From Nymphaea colorata (taxonomy: Eukaryota > Streptophyta > Magnoliopsida > Nymphaeales > Nymphaeaceae): a stretch of DNA of 64,000 bases. Location of the stretch: NCBI RefSeq assembly GCF_008831285.2, contig NC_045150.1, forward strand, positions 2,804,001-2,868,000, in the 5' to 3' direction. The notes below the pieces were generated by a model. It was not told where the DNA came from and searched no databases. It saw only the letters and a list, made by a program, of their open reading frames with translations. Made by a program: the position numbers and the translations under genes. Positions 11,911-23,341 of this stretch are shown piece by piece (position 1 is the stretch's first letter; every line of letters starts with the position of its first letter).

Positions 11911-12327
11911 GCGAGTAGACTTTGTGAATTCACAAGCATCACAAGATTTTGTAGAAATAGATAACTGAGGGAATAATGTTCAAACAATTTTACGAGAAGC
12001 ATGACCTAATCTAGAATGCCACAAACCAAATTGTTCAGTAGAGAAAGCATGATTAAATAAAGCAAAAATCTTAGAATCTAAAAAATATAAGCCACCGCAT
12101 TGAACGCCTCTACCAATCACCTTCTTCGATTCCTTGTCCTGAAAACAATATCCTTAGCCGAGAAAATTGCAAGGCAGTTATGAGTAAGAGTAATCTTGCT
12201 TACAGTTAGAAGACTAGTAGAAAGATTAGGAATATAAAGAACTTCAGGGTCCTTTCCATTTCAAAGCAATTTCATCCGACTTGAGCCAGCAGCCCACATT
12301 GTCGACCCATTAGTAGTAAAAACAAGT

Positions 12328-13464
12328 TTAAATTTTTTTTAAGATGGTCAGCTGGTTGGTCATGTGTTCGCTGGTGCCGGAGTTGACTACCCAATTTATG
12401 ATAGGAGAATGTAAAGACAAAGCAAAAGATGTACATGGATCGTCCGTGTTGACTGCATCAGAGATTGGTTGAGATGATACCAAATTTGTCTTTGTCATTT
12501 GAGAAAAAAAATTCATAATCTCTTCTTTAGTGACAAAGTGGGCTGTCATGTCCTCTTTGTTTGGCTTTTGAGAAACTCCTTTGTCATGTGGAGGCTTGCC
12601 AACGAGGCCCTAGCATTTGTCATGCGTGTGGCCAAGTTTATGACAATAAGTGCACTTGAAGCGAGATCAATTTTTAAGCTGAACATGAGATGTAGACCTA
12701 GTCGATGATTTGTTTCTTGATGGATCTTGCCCTTTAGAAAGATATGCAACTTTGTCTGGATGCTCAGTAGGTTTGTCATTGAATATAATAGGGCTGCAAA
12801 TCATCAATTTTCTGCGAGTTTCTTCACGTTGGATCATAACACAAACAAAATTAAATGATGGAAGGGGGTCATCATAAGAACTTGGCTGCGAAGATGTTCA
12901 TAATCTTGACTAAGCCTACCAAGAAGTTTAAAAATTTTGTCTTCTTCAAGACATTGTTGTTGTTGATATCAATAGTGGGCGGTCGATACATAAACATTTC
13001 ATCAAACGTCCCTCAAAGAGTACCCACATATACATTAAATGGTTTGTCTTGACGCATAAACCTAGTGATTTCATTTTGCAATTCGTAGATACGGGTGGTG
13101 TTGCTTTGCTCACCGTAGACTTATTTAACGGCATCCCACATTTCTTGAACATAAGCCCCTTACTGATTTGATGATCCATGGAATTGTATATCCAAGACAT
13201 AACCATATCATTTTCAGACTCCCTTTGTGCATGCTTAGGATCAGCAGGTTCAGGTATCGCACCTGTGATATAGCCGACTTTTCCTTTACCACTTAGAAAG
13301 TGCTTTGCTGCCTTGGACCAGCTGATGTAGTCGGTGCCAAAAAAAAGAGTCGTTGTGATCTTAAGTGGATGATTTTCTTGAGTCACTACTCTGGCAGTGC
13401 TGGATCCACCATCATAATGATTTGGTGGGAATGAAGGTGGATGTGCTTCTGTGTTGAACGCCAT
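12328..13464 (-). pseudogene. Copia A gag and protease (broken)
   Basis: Gag begins at 13464 (MAFNTEAHPPSFPPNHYDGG), continues through a DYISWSKAAKHFLSGKGK segment, and breaks near 12950. A zinc-knuckle region follows at about 12550-12780. The protease signature reads WVVNSGTSEHM, with asparagine in place of the catalytic aspartate of the usual DSG/DTG. That change alone would inactivate processing. Confidence 0.85.
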
Positions 13465-14290
13465 GACAAAACAAAGATGGACTACCCCTTGCTTCTTGGA
13501 TAAAAGAACAACTATTGGCCCACGTCTTCAATGTCGAGTGAGGCTGCGTGCTTCAGATCAGTGGTGTGATGAGCAAGGAAAAGAAGGGTCGCTTCCTTCC
13601 CTCTTCTCTGAAATTTCTTGGCTTCCCCTTTCTGCAAAGGCAAGCAGGACGAAGGGAGGAGCACGAGATCTTTGTTTTCTTTGGTGTCTGCTGTCCGTAT
13701 CCACCCGAGCAGGTGGAGTAGACGTTAACAAGAAAAACTGCAGACGGTGCTGTGACTGGCAATGCTCAAAAGTCAGCTATTCTCAGAGAATTTTATAAAA
13801 TCACCAATAATTCCAATCGCTACGAAAATTGGTCAAATGATAGCCAAGTTGCTAAGGAATAATCACCCCAAATTTCAGCTCTAAATCTGTCTCCGATCAA
13901 AAACATGGGAGGAGAGAAGTTGTGCTTGATTTCCTCTTCCCAATAATTGCAGTCGGTGTTTCTCCAAGCCACCGGTCCTCTGTTTTCCAGCAGAACACCT
14001 TTCTCAGATCATTTGCTGGAGCCGATGGTAATAGGCGAAGAGAAAAAAAAAACGATGATTTGGGCGTTGGCTTCAGCCAATAGGGATTGAGGCGGAAGCA
14101 GTATAATCCTTGATCGATGGTTGATCCCTTCAGCAGAATGTAGGAATTGATGATTCTCCAAGCAGCTGGTCCTCTGTTTTCGGCAGAACACCTAATCCCC
14201 TCAATTCTTCGTTTGGATCATTGAGTCATCAATTAGAATGCACAATGAATGGACGGGATGATTAAATCAAGAATCGGCCATCGTAACGCT
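13465..14290 (-). other. Untranslated leader of copia A
   Basis: About 830 bp between the primer site and the gag start. It contains two similar stretches around ggtcctctgttttc (about 13975 and 14170), consistent with a short internal duplication. No coding sequence is recognised. Confidence 0.7.
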
Positions 14291-14302
14291 GCTCAGATAC
14301 CA
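14291..14302 (-). other. Primer binding site of copia A
   Basis: The plus-strand gctcagatacca is TGGTATCTGAGC on the element strand. It differs by one base from the copia consensus TGGTATCAGAGC, which pairs with initiator methionine tRNA, and it directly abuts the 5' LTR. Confidence 0.88.
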
Positions 14303-14570
14303 TGTCAAATATTCAAGAAAGACGACAATTTTACACAAACACCAGAGTTAACGTGGTTCGGCCATTGCTGCCTACATCCACGGGAGAACAAAGCCAGTCC
14401 TCTTTTTCTTTTTCATTCTTTCTTTTTTTTTTGGTGGTTCACCTTACAAACATATAATGGAGGGGAACGGGCGGGAACAACAAAGGAAAGAAGCAACAAA
14501 GGAAAAATTGCTGCATAAGTGGAAAGTCTGTCAACTTTCCTCTCACTGCACACTAACCGTTGCCTCAACA
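14303..14570 (-). repeat. 5' LTR of copia A
   Basis: 268 bp, starting TGTCAAATATTCAAG and ending TTGCCTCAACA. The target duplication GCCTC follows at 14571-14575. Confidence 0.92.
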
Positions 14571-14829
14571 GCCTCTCCCTCTTCATCTGAGCGAGCTCGA
14601 TGTCGACTTGGGAGTAGACGGAGATGTACTCACCGATGGCTATTCTTAACGCTCCGGCAATGAGGCTGGCAAGGCCGGAGACAACGGTGGCCTTGACAGA
14701 CTGGTTAACTGTGCTCACACCCAGCATGCAGGACGAAACCGAGACGAGGCCATCATTGGTGCTGAGGGCAGCGGCCTTGAGCCATTGTGCATGCATCCTC
14801 TCGGGGTCTGAGAGGAGCCCAGATGTCAC
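14571..14829 (-). pseudogene. Vacuolar iron transporter-like (VIT/VTL), 5' half
   Basis: Reading leftward from 14829: a short start, then HAQWLKAAALSTNDGLVSV, a helix with ASLIAGALRIAIGEYISVYS, and the metal-linked VDIELAQMKRER segment that ends at the copia insertion. Plant VTL proteins start with a few dozen residues and then AQWLRAAVLGANDGLVS, so this copy retains nearly the whole N-terminal half. The upstream sequence turns into unrelated DNA and a MITE within about 50 bp, so the native promoter is probably lost or displaced. The family is intronless, which fits a single exon split only by the transposon. Confidence 0.85.
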
Positions 14830-14876
14830 TAAAGTAATATTTTATACGTCAATGATACTTAGAAATATACCATTAA

Positions 14877-15316
14877 GGGCCTGTTTGGTAGGAGGGAAAG
14901 GGAGGGATTGAGCAATCCCTCCTTTGTTTGGTTGGCTAATTAGAATGGAGGGAAAGGGGCAAAACGTGTTTGAATGCAAGGGGAGGGAAAGGAAAGGAAA
15001 GGAAATAGAGAGATTGTTTAGTGTAAATCCCTTCCCTCCCAAATCGGACGGATTAGGAAGGAAAGGAAAGAAAGGTAAGTGGAAGTGTTTTTTATTCCCA
15101 CACTACCCCTCCTTTTCTTTCCCTTCTTTCTAAATTCATGTGTTTTTTAGTCTTTTTTTCCATTCCATTGCCTTCCTTTCCCTTTCTATCCAAACAAACT
15201 TTTTAATCAACTCTTTCCATTCCTTTCTATTCCTTTCCTTTCCCTTCCCTTTCTCTTCCCTTCCCTTCCCATTCCCCCCTTTCCATCCCTTCCATTCCCT
15301 CCAACCAAACAAAGCG
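14877..15316. mobile_element. Tourist-like (PIF/Harbinger) MITE
   Basis: 440 bp bounded by imperfect terminal inverted repeats: GGGCCTGTTTGGTAGGAGGG on the left and the complement of CCAACCAAACAAAGCG on the right. A TAA target duplication flanks both sides (14874-14876 and 15317-15319). The interior is rich in ggaaagg/cctttcc and could fold back on itself. No coding capacity. It lies about 50 bp upstream of the VIT-like start. Confidence 0.85.
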
Positions 15317-16190
15317 TAAGTGTACACGTCTCTTCGAGGCGGTCGACTCGTGTTGGACTGCTCAACCCAAACGTTCGTTAGGAAATACGAAGGCTGTTTC
15401 GGAACCTGTTCGGGTTCGAAACATGGGTCTGTGTCCACATGAAATGCAAATCAGGATCCGGAGCTACATATGGAATTCTCAATATGTGTTCAGGTTTAAG
15501 TTATATTATTCAGTTTAACTTAGACGCAACCTTGTTAAATAACTTGGTCGCCTCCCTCATTTTTCAGAATTATTAGTATCCTTCTCTAAATCAACGGTGG
15601 AACTTCGCATATTGAAACCCAAAATGTTATACAGCTCATGGCACAGTTTATTTGATTGGAGGTACAAAATTTCCTCTTGAAACTACAGGGTATGATTTTC
15701 TTCTTATGTTTTTTCTTTCCATCTCAGTGCCGTTTGTTTCATGAAATTCAATCGATGACGTTTTTTCGTTTTCCTGTTTATAGTTAAATTTTCGTAAATC
15801 CCTGGTTCTCTGTTTTAAGTAATATAAAATTGTAAGGTATTAGTATATATGATCAAGCTTGTAGTATTCACCGAAGTTTTGTTGTGTCACTAATAAAAAA
15901 AGGGTATAATAAGGGCATGATACACATATAATACGGTTATTATATGTGTTTTCTCGGTTTTTGTATTTTTATTAATTTTTATTGTATATAATTTTTAAGA
16001 TTTACTAAATATTTAATTTTTTTAAAAATTCATCAAGATTTTCTCGAGATATACAACTTTGCCGTATTTTACCCAGGAAATCCCTCGTCATATAATACCC
16101 ATACGCGTTTTTTGTGACAATGGTTAGAACCATAGTGGTTAGGGAATAGTCTTGAGGGTTTTATGCTTAAGGTGAACCAATGAAATCTTT

Positions 16191-16192
<2 letters not shown>
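15317..16192. other. Non-coding; contains an old foldback-arm copy
   Basis: No gene is seen. About 15640-15830 is an inverted copy of 1050-1220 (and of 33040-33210), recognised by ggaggtacaaaatttcctct, cagtgccgtttgtttcatga and ttaaattttcgtaaatc. It is therefore another member of the foldback family at 31.7-33.4 kb. The rest is AT-rich. Confidence 0.7.
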
Positions 16193-16239
<47 letters not shown>

Positions 16240-16256
16240 GAGAGAGAGAGAGAGAG
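16193..16256. repeat. (TA)n-(GA)n microsatellite
   Basis: An AT-dinucleotide run followed by a GA run. Open frames through it (IYIYIY...) are repeat artefacts. Confidence 0.95.
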
Positions 16257-16304
16257 TTGCTTGAGCTCCGTTCAATCAAAGCAATCGGGTGGGTGTGATT
16301 AAAC

Positions 16305-16539
16305 ACACTACGCGATGCAATATGTCATACAACATGTTATGAGAGGCCGGAGGATTTATTCCATCCTAACTCGGATGGATACGTCTACAAATGATATATA
16401 CATATATATACACACAAAATTTTGCCTAACATTTTTAGTTTTTGCAAGTTAATGGAAGTTCACTTCAGCCCTTATTTAATAGTTGTTATGAAAAGGGTGG
16501 CCTCAGTTATTAGGAAAATTGCAAAAGGTTGATCACTTT
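16305..16539. repeat. Dispersed direct repeat, copy 2
   Basis: Partner of 1-241 in the same orientation. It has small indels, including loss of tgacat and gain of ttattagg. Confidence 0.7.
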
Positions 16540-16929
16540 TTCAAGATTACAGATAAAATGTAGGAAGCAGATGGTGATTCTAAGTGATGGTGAGAGTGTG
16601 TAGACTGTCTCAGGAATGTCCTTGTTTTGGGGGCATGGTTGAGTTGGTGTCTTGTTCGTGCTGGCACCGAAACCAGCACAGGGTGGGCAGTGCCCTAAAA
16701 GCTCTGCCCCTCGTCCTGTAATGCACCAAGAATCGGCCTTCTTTATTTCGTTGCATTACCTTTCTGTGTCCCAGCGGTTAGTACTTGGCTGCTTCTGTGA
16801 CTCGGATGTTCTCTTTTCTTGGCACTGTTATATTGCAGGTGCATTTGTGTGTGTGCGTCTTTGTATTTTATTCCATTCATCCACATGTTTCGCATACGTA
16901 GCTCAAACAGGTTACATGTGTGAGAGATG

Positions 16930-17008
<79 letters not shown>

Positions 17009-17082
17009 ATGCTTCTACTGTCACCGAATACCCCACCTACCTTTCCGAACCCCAAAGAAATGATTCATGGAAGCAATGAGTC
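16540..17082. other. No recognisable gene; (CT)n-(TA)n tract at 16933-17006
   Basis: A short stretch around 16640-16930 has more balanced base composition but no family match. The microsatellite follows. The final five bases (GAGTC) are the target duplication of the copia element that starts at 17083. Confidence 0.6.
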
Positions 17083-17450
17083 TGTAAGAAATCAAAATGA
17101 AGAAATAATTAAAGGGACATAAAATTTTTAAAGTGGTTCAACCAATACGCCTACGTCCACTACTCTATCATTTCTTGTTTGCCTTCTTTTGGTGGAGAGG
17201 CTCATTTATATAGAAGAGTTACATAAGGGGTCTCTAGTTCCCAAGAGACATAACTTTTCATCTTTCAACATACATGACTTTTCATCCCTCAAGAGACATG
17301 ACTTTTCATCTCTAAAGACATGTCTTTTCATATCCTAAGAGACATGACCTTTCATCTTCCAACAGACATGACTTTTCATCTCTCAAGAGATATGACTTTT
17401 CATCTCCCAAGTAATACACATTGAGAGCTTTCTTGGTGTTTCTGTTAACA
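17083..17450 (-). repeat. 3' LTR of copia B
   Basis: 368 bp containing seven imperfect units of about 23-24 bp on the theme aagagacatgacttttcatc, between about 17250 and 17410. They are matched unit for unit in the other LTR. Confidence 0.93.
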
Positions 17451-17463
17451 TCCCCCCGCAAGC
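17451..17463 (-). other. Polypurine tract of copia B
   Basis: The plus-strand tccccccgcaagc is GCTTGCGGGGGGA on the element strand, directly next to the 3' LTR. Confidence 0.8.
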
Positions 17464-18682
17464 TCAATGCTCCAACAATGAGATTGAGCTTGTTAATTAT
17501 TTGATAATGGTGCTGCTTACTAAGTGGCTTAGTTAAAATATCAGCAACCTGATCTTTAGAAGAGATGTACTGAATTTTCAAATATCCTTTAGCCAGTTTT
17601 TCTCGAACAAAATGAAGGTCAATCTCTATGTGTTTGCTGCGACTATGATACATAGGATGAGCTGCAAGATAGGCTGCGCCGATGTTGTTGCACCATAATA
17701 TGGGAGGTTGTGATTGATCAACACAAAGTTCTTTTAATAAAAATTGTAACCACATGATTTCAGCAATGGTATTGGCAATAGATCGATATTCAGCCTCAAT
17801 GCTAGAACGAGAGACGACTGACTGCTTTTTAACACTCCATGAAACTAGATTGGATCCAATAAACACTGCATATCTACCTTTAGAGCGTCTATCATCAAGA
17901 CATTATGGCCAATCTGCATCACTGTAAGCATTAATATTTAAAACTGAACTAGGTCTAATAACAAGGCCATAATCAATAGTGTGCTTCAAATATCTTAGGA
18001 TTCTCTTTACGACATCCCAATGGGCATCAGTAGGATAATGCATGTATTGACAAACTTTGTTGACAGCATAAGAGATGTCTGGACGAGTCATAGTAGAGTA
18101 TTGAAGAGCGCCAACAATGATGCGATAAAGAGTTGGATCATAAAAATTTGATCCAGTTTGAGCAGATAAAGCAGGGGAGCATGCAATGGGAGTTGAAACT
18201 CCCTTAGCTCAAAGCATATTTGTTCTTTTGAGAAGCTCGAATATGTACTTCCTTTGAGACAATATTAGCTTATTGTCAATTCTTTTTGCTTTTATGGTAA
18301 AAAAGAAATGAAGCTCACCCAAATCTTTAATGGCAAACTCACTTTTGAATTGACAAATAATTTTATGAATATATTCTGGTGAGCTTCCTGTTATGATCAT
18401 GTCATCCACGTATACCAGAACATATAGAAGTATTTCTCTTTTTCTCAAAATAAAAAGAGATGAATCTGTTTGAGCCCCTTTAAAACCAAGATTTTGGAGG
18501 AATAGACTAAGACGGACAAACTATGCCCTATGAGCCTGTTTTAAACCATATAAAGCACGTTCAAACTTGCATACATGATTTGGAAAAGAATGATTTTGAA
18601 ATCCGGGTGGTTGAGCCATATAAACTTCTTCTGAAATAGATCCATATAGGAATGCATTTTGAATATCCAGCTATTGTATTTT
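17464..18682 (-). pseudogene. Copia B reverse transcriptase C-terminus and RNase H
   Basis: RT palm motif VLVYVDDMIITG and FAIKDLGELHFFF at 18209-18448; MTRPDISYAVNKVCQYMH at 17903-18091; RNase H with [25 protein letters not shown] and [13 protein letters not shown] at 17312-17866. The frames are separated by a few stops or slips. The last frame runs on into LTR sequence, where the repeats read as LRDEKSCLL-like units. Confidence 0.9.
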
Positions 18683-20005
18683 CTATTTGTGACTAATAGA
18701 AATAGTCAATACATTCCGAATTGTAGTAGGCTTCACAACAGGGCTGAAAGTTTCAGTATAGTCAGTTCCTTCTTTTTGACTATATCCATTAGCAACGAGT
18801 CTAGCCTTGTATCTTTCCAATGATCCATCTGCCTTTCGCTTGATTTTGAACACCCATTTACATCCTACAATGTGTTTGACTTCTTTCTTTGGAACAAGTT
18901 TCCAAGTATTGTTTCGAATAAGAGCATCATATTCTTCTTGCATCGCCTTCCTCCAATTTTCATCTTCATATGCTTCCTTGAAACTTGAGGGTTCTTTGTC
19001 TTCAAGAAGAGTGGAGACAAGAGCTCTTGGAAAAGAGTGTTTGCTAGAAAAATATGTATGGAACTCATTGTATTTATAATTAGGTTTGAAGATTCTCACT
19101 TGAGATCTAGTAGTCATAGGATGGACTCGTTCTTGATTTAGTTCATTTTCATTGGATTGGGTAGACTCCTCATTTCCAAGAGTTTCAGGTTGAGATTCAC
19201 TATTTGTTTCAGACTGAAGTAGGGGTTCCTCTAATGTTGTGGAGGTACTAGATGATGGTATTGTAGGGTTTGAGAACTGATATTCATGAGGGGAAGTTAA
19301 AATTATAGCTTGGTTTTGAGTTTCTAGATCTTGAGTTCTAGTTTCTTGAGTATCAATAAAAAGAAATTTTTTCTCATTAAATTGGACATGTCTCGAAATA
19401 TAGATTTTACGGGTTCGTACACCCAAACAATAATATCCTTTATGTTGATGAGCATAACCCAAGAAAACACATCTTTCAGAACAGTAATCTAATTTATTTT
19501 TCTGATAAGCTCTTAAACAAGGAAAGCATTTACATCCAAAGATTTTGAGGAAGCCATAGTCAGGTTTCTCTTTGAACAATTTTTCCAAAGGAGAAGCAAA
19601 ATCAAGAATCTTGGTTGGCATTCGGTTAATCAAATATACAGTAGTACAAAAAGCATATGACCAAAAGTTATAGGGAATATTACCTTCTGCCATTAGAGAT
19701 AAACATGTTTCAACAATATGTTTATGTCTCCTTTCAGCTGCTTCATTTTGTTCAGAGGTATAAGGATATGATATTCTATGTCCAATCCCATTATCGATAA
19801 GATATGATTGAAGCCCTTGAAATTCTCCTCCCCAATCTGAGTGAAAATATTTTATCTTGTGTCTAGTGAGATTTTCAGAAAGTGCCTTGAAAGCTTTAAA
19901 AACATGACTGACGTCTGATTTTTTTTTCATCAAATAAATCCAAGTATATCTTGAAAAGGCATCCATAAAAATCACATAGTACTTAAAACCATTCACACTC
20001 TCCAC
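18683..20005 (-). pseudogene. Copia B integrase to N-terminal reverse transcriptase
   Basis: A 440-residue open stretch. The integrase core shows FMDAFSRYTWIYLMKKKSD, then HSDWGGEFQG, then SEQNEAAERRHKHIVETC, supplying D, D and E. An acidic and serine-rich linker leads into the RT start with WRKAMQEEYDALIRNNTW and VGCKWVFKIKRKADGSLERY. It is separated from the upstream gag-protease frame only by a TAG at about 20015, where the family has a conserved tryptophan (DV-stop-GP). This is part of the polyprotein, not a separate gene. Confidence 0.9.
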
Positions 20006-20017
20006 TAGGGCTGGACC

Positions 20018-21574
20018 CTATACATCAGAATAAATAAGTTCAAGCGGGTGTTTCACCTTACTTGAAATAGCATTAAATGAAAGTTTATGACTCTTAGCTT
20101 TTTGACAAGCTTCACACAAATAATTCAAACAATCATCATAATAAGACAAATCACACTTGTTCAAAACCTTCTTAACAATGGAAAATGAAGGGTGACCAAG
20201 TCTTTTGTGCCACTGCTCAATAGTATGTCTTTCTCCAAGTTGTGCTTCTTTTTTTCTGCTACTAAGGTCTGTCTTATATAGTCCATCACTGCTCGTTCCT
20301 TGATAAAGAATTTTTCCCGTTTCCTGCTGCTTAACATAGCCCATATTAGGATGAAACTCAAAATAGACTCCATTATTCTTAGAAAAACGTTGTACAGATA
20401 ACAAGTTTCTTATTATTTTGGGCACATGAAGGAGATCATTTAAAACTAAATTTTGAGATGTCTTTGAAGAACCAATATGAAAAATTCTCAAACCTGATCC
20501 ATCTCTGATTTTTACTGCATCTCTACCTTTGTAATTGGCATGAATGGACAAGTTATTGATATCAATGGTGATGTGATGAGTCGCACCAGAGTCAGGATAC
20601 CAATTGTCATCTCCAATGTCTTGATTCAGAGTGCTAGAAGAAACTGCATGATATGCTTGAGGAGGCGTTGTCTCTTTTTCTTTAAGCAAGTTAGTATATG
20701 ACCAACAAAACTTTGCAATATGACCAACTTTTCCACATATTTGGCACACAAGACGATCACCTTTGTATTGATCACTTTTTCGGACTCCTCCTCTATATTG
20801 GTAGTTGTTTCTACCACGACCTCTGTAGTTGGTTTGCTTGTTGTAAACTTGTTTTGAGGCAATATTCGCAGCCGACATAATAGATTTAAAAGTTTAAGAA
20901 TCATCTTCTTTGAAGTTGGCTTCTTGTATGAGAAGAAGCCCATGAAGTTCGTTCAAAGAGACATGGTCCTTTCAAGTTTCCATAGTGACTTTAAAAGCAA
21001 GATATTCACTTGGCAATCCTATAAGAATTTGAAGAACAAGATCATCTTGATCAATAGGTTTGAATGCAATGGCTATTTGATGAGCAATAGATTTTGCTTT
21101 GTTTATATAACCATCCATAGAACTAGACCCTTTTTTCAAATCTTGAAACTGTGATTTTAACTGCATTATTCGAGCCCTAGATTGAGTGGCATATGACTGC
21201 CTAAGAGCGCTCCAAACCTCTAGAGAGGTTTTTAAACCAATAATTTGGGTATGTATTGCTTCAGATAGAGAGGACTTAATCCAACTCAAAATTAGTTGAT
21301 CATTTCTCAACCATTCAATATATTCTGAACTAATTTCAGTTGTTCTACTTCTAAACATTGACGGAGCAGGTTTGCTTCCATCAATATATTCCATAAGACC
21401 AAATGAGATCAAAATTGAAGTGAATTGAGATTCTCAAATAAGATCATTTTCAGCATTTAACTTGATGGTGAGGAAATGCAGTAAATTGCTTGGGCACTGA
21501 AGAGGAGAAGCAAGAAAATTCATACCCGTATCAGAGTTGACTTCCGTATTTGATGATGCTTCTTGATTTGCCAT
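20018..21574 (-). pseudogene. Copia B gag and protease
   Basis: Gag starts at 21574 (MANQEASSNTEVNSD), meets a stop about 47 codons in, and continues from 21412 with IDGSKPAPSMFRSR and a long UBN2-type gag domain. The 286-residue stretch from 20878 has the zinc knuckle CQICGKVGHIAKFC (CX2CX4HX4C), the protease DSGATHHIT with an intact catalytic aspartate, and the GAG-pre-integrase HKRLGHPS. A frameshift lies near 20900-20970. Confidence 0.9.
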
Positions 21575-21641
21575 GAGAGTGAAACGCAGTAACACAAGAT
21601 GTAATCCTTAGGATCTAGCAGCAACACTAACAAGGACCAGT

Positions 21642-21654
21642 GGCTCTGATACCA
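21642..21654 (-). other. Primer binding site of copia B
   Basis: The plus-strand ggctctgatacca is exactly TGGTATCAGAGCC on the element strand, next to the 5' LTR. Confidence 0.95.
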
Positions 21655-22024
21655 TGTAAGAAATCAAAATGAAGAAATGACTAAAGGAACATAAAATTTT
21701 TAAAGTGGTTCAGCCAATAGGCCTACGTCCACTATTCTATCATTTCTTGTTTGCCTTCCTTTGGTGGAGAGGCTCATTTATATAGAGGAGTTACATTAGG
21801 GGTCTCTAGTTTCCAAGAGACATGACTTTTCATCTTTCAACATACATGACTTTTCATCCCTCAAGAGACATGACTTTTCATCTCTCAAGAGACATGTCTT
21901 TTTATCTCCTAAGAGATATGACATTTTATCTTCCAACAGACATGACTTTTCATATCTCAAGAGATATGACTTTTTATCTTCCAAGTAATACACATTGAAA
22001 GCCTTCTTGATGTTTCTGTTAATA
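21655..22024 (-). repeat. 5' LTR of copia B with seven 24-bp tandem units
   Basis: 370 bp. The tandem units run from about 21811 to 21984. The terminal CA is TA here (TCTGTTAATA). The flank is GAGTC at 22025-22029. Confidence 0.93.
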
Positions 22025-22383
22025 GAGTCACCTGTTCTATTGAAGTGGACACATCTGAGATCACCAAATTTTGGGAGCTCCTCTATTCATACATGATTGA
22101 CTTGCGAAAACTTCTGGATAGTATCCTCCACCTGAACTAAATTTTTTCTGTTATATATATATATATATACTACCACGTGTGATCTCCTTCTGCTAATGAA
22201 TTGTATACACTGCTTTACCATGCCGCCATGCAGAAACTACTGTAATGCTTATCTACTTGAAGCTCCAGATGGCTTATTAAGAATGCTCATCTGCCACTTT
22301 CACTAATGTTGTATTATAAACTGTCACTAATGCTCGTCTGCCAGTTTTTTTTTTTTTTTTTCAACGATTTTTAATTGTAAGTT

Positions 22384-22791
22384 AGGGTTGTCAATGGATC
22401 AGATTCGAATTGATATACCCTTAATCATATCTGATTTTTTGGATATTGACATATTCAGATTCGAACTCAAACAAAGAAAAATCATATCCAAATCCAAATC
22501 TGAAATGCTAGCTCACAATCTGAAATCCAATTTCACAATCTGTTCCAAAATGTAAGAGCATTAGTTACAAGATATTTGTTTAAAAATGAAATGGACCTGA
22601 ATCCATATTCAAATTCCATCAAATATTTATGTATATCCAAATCCAAATCTAAATATGATCGGATGTCATTTCTTAAATCTGATTTGATCCAATCTGATTT
22701 TGTCAACCACATAAAATTTTTTTTCCCATCTCATTTTTTTTTAAATGGTTTGATCGAATATCTGATCCAAATCGGATATATTGACAACCCT
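22384..22791. mobile_element. MITE with AGGGTTGTCAAT termini
   Basis: 408 bp with perfect 12-bp terminal inverted repeats AGGGTTGTCAAT / ATTGACAACCCT. The interior is built of short gga-t-ccgaat / ccaaatc motifs typical of this widespread plant MITE type. It lacks coding sequence. The superfamily (probably hAT) is inferred, because no clean target duplication is visible. Its right end abuts a CT/TA/GA microsatellite (22792-22833). Confidence 0.75.
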
Positions 22792-22798
22792 CTCTCTC

Positions 22799-22833
<35 letters not shown>

Positions 22834-22844
22834 GCTACCAGATG

Positions 22845-23301
22845 CCAAATAGTTGCTGGAGGACAAACATCTAAAAGTTTATCATGAAAAGTACTATAAA
22901 TTGCTGCTAAAGCTATCACAAACTACTGCTAATGTCAATATGTGACCTTTTTTAACAACAAAATTTTAAAATTTTAATTGGCTAGCCACATCCAACATCC
23001 ATGAAGAATTCTCTCTCCCTCTTATATAATTGAACGTTATGTCTTATATATATATATATATAAGAGTGAGTGAATGATGACTTTGGTTATCTAGAGTCAC
23101 CCAACCATCTAACCAAGACCATTCATCTAAAGCAGATATATAAATAAAAGCAAAATTAAAAAAAATGTAAACTAATATTAGATAACAAAAATGTCTATCA
23201 CTTTTTTTTTCGTTATTCTCTTAACCATCTATCATGTTGGATCCAACAACATGGATTAGATAGTTGGCTGAAAGTCGCCATTCAATTTTCCTACACACTC
23301 A

Positions 23302-23341
<40 letters not shown>

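Larger units (their letters stand above)
8985..14570 (-). mobile_element. Ty1/copia retrotransposon A, inserted in the VIT-like gene
   Basis: A full-length but decayed element of 5586 bp. Its two LTRs (8985-9234 and 14303-14570) both start TGTCAAATATT and end CCTCAACA. They are bounded by the perfect 5-bp target duplication GCCTC (8980-8984 and 14571-14575). The polypurine tract and the tRNA-iMet-type primer site are in the right places for minus-strand orientation. Domain order from 14.3 to 9.0 kb is leader, gag, protease, integrase, reverse transcriptase, RNase H, as in copia elements. Many stops and frameshifts make it non-autonomous. A duplicated piece of the same insertion sits at 36288-37930. 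Confidence 0.95.
17083..22024 (-). mobile_element. Ty1/copia retrotransposon B
   Basis: A complete 4942-bp element. LTRs at 17083-17450 and 21655-22024 start TGTAAGAAATC and end TCTGTTAACA (TCTGTTAATA in the right copy). The perfect target duplication GAGTC occurs at 17078-17082 and 22025-22029. The primer site and polypurine tract are in place. Gag, protease, integrase, RT and RNase H are all recognisable in copia order on the minus strand, interrupted by a modest number of stops. It is better preserved than copia A, which suggests a younger insertion. Confidence 0.95.

Noticed and set aside
15395-15440. gggttcgaaac, resembling a tRNA B box
   Set aside because: No matching A box or cloverleaf could be folded upstream.
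16069-17036. Open frames with IYIYIYIY and RERERERE products
   Set aside because: They are translations of (AT)n and (GA)n microsatellites and have no gene context.
17083-17450. Regular 24-bp repeats that could suggest a CRISPR-like array
   Set aside because: The units are directly adjacent without unique spacers, lie inside both LTRs of a copia element, and the DNA is a plant nuclear genome.
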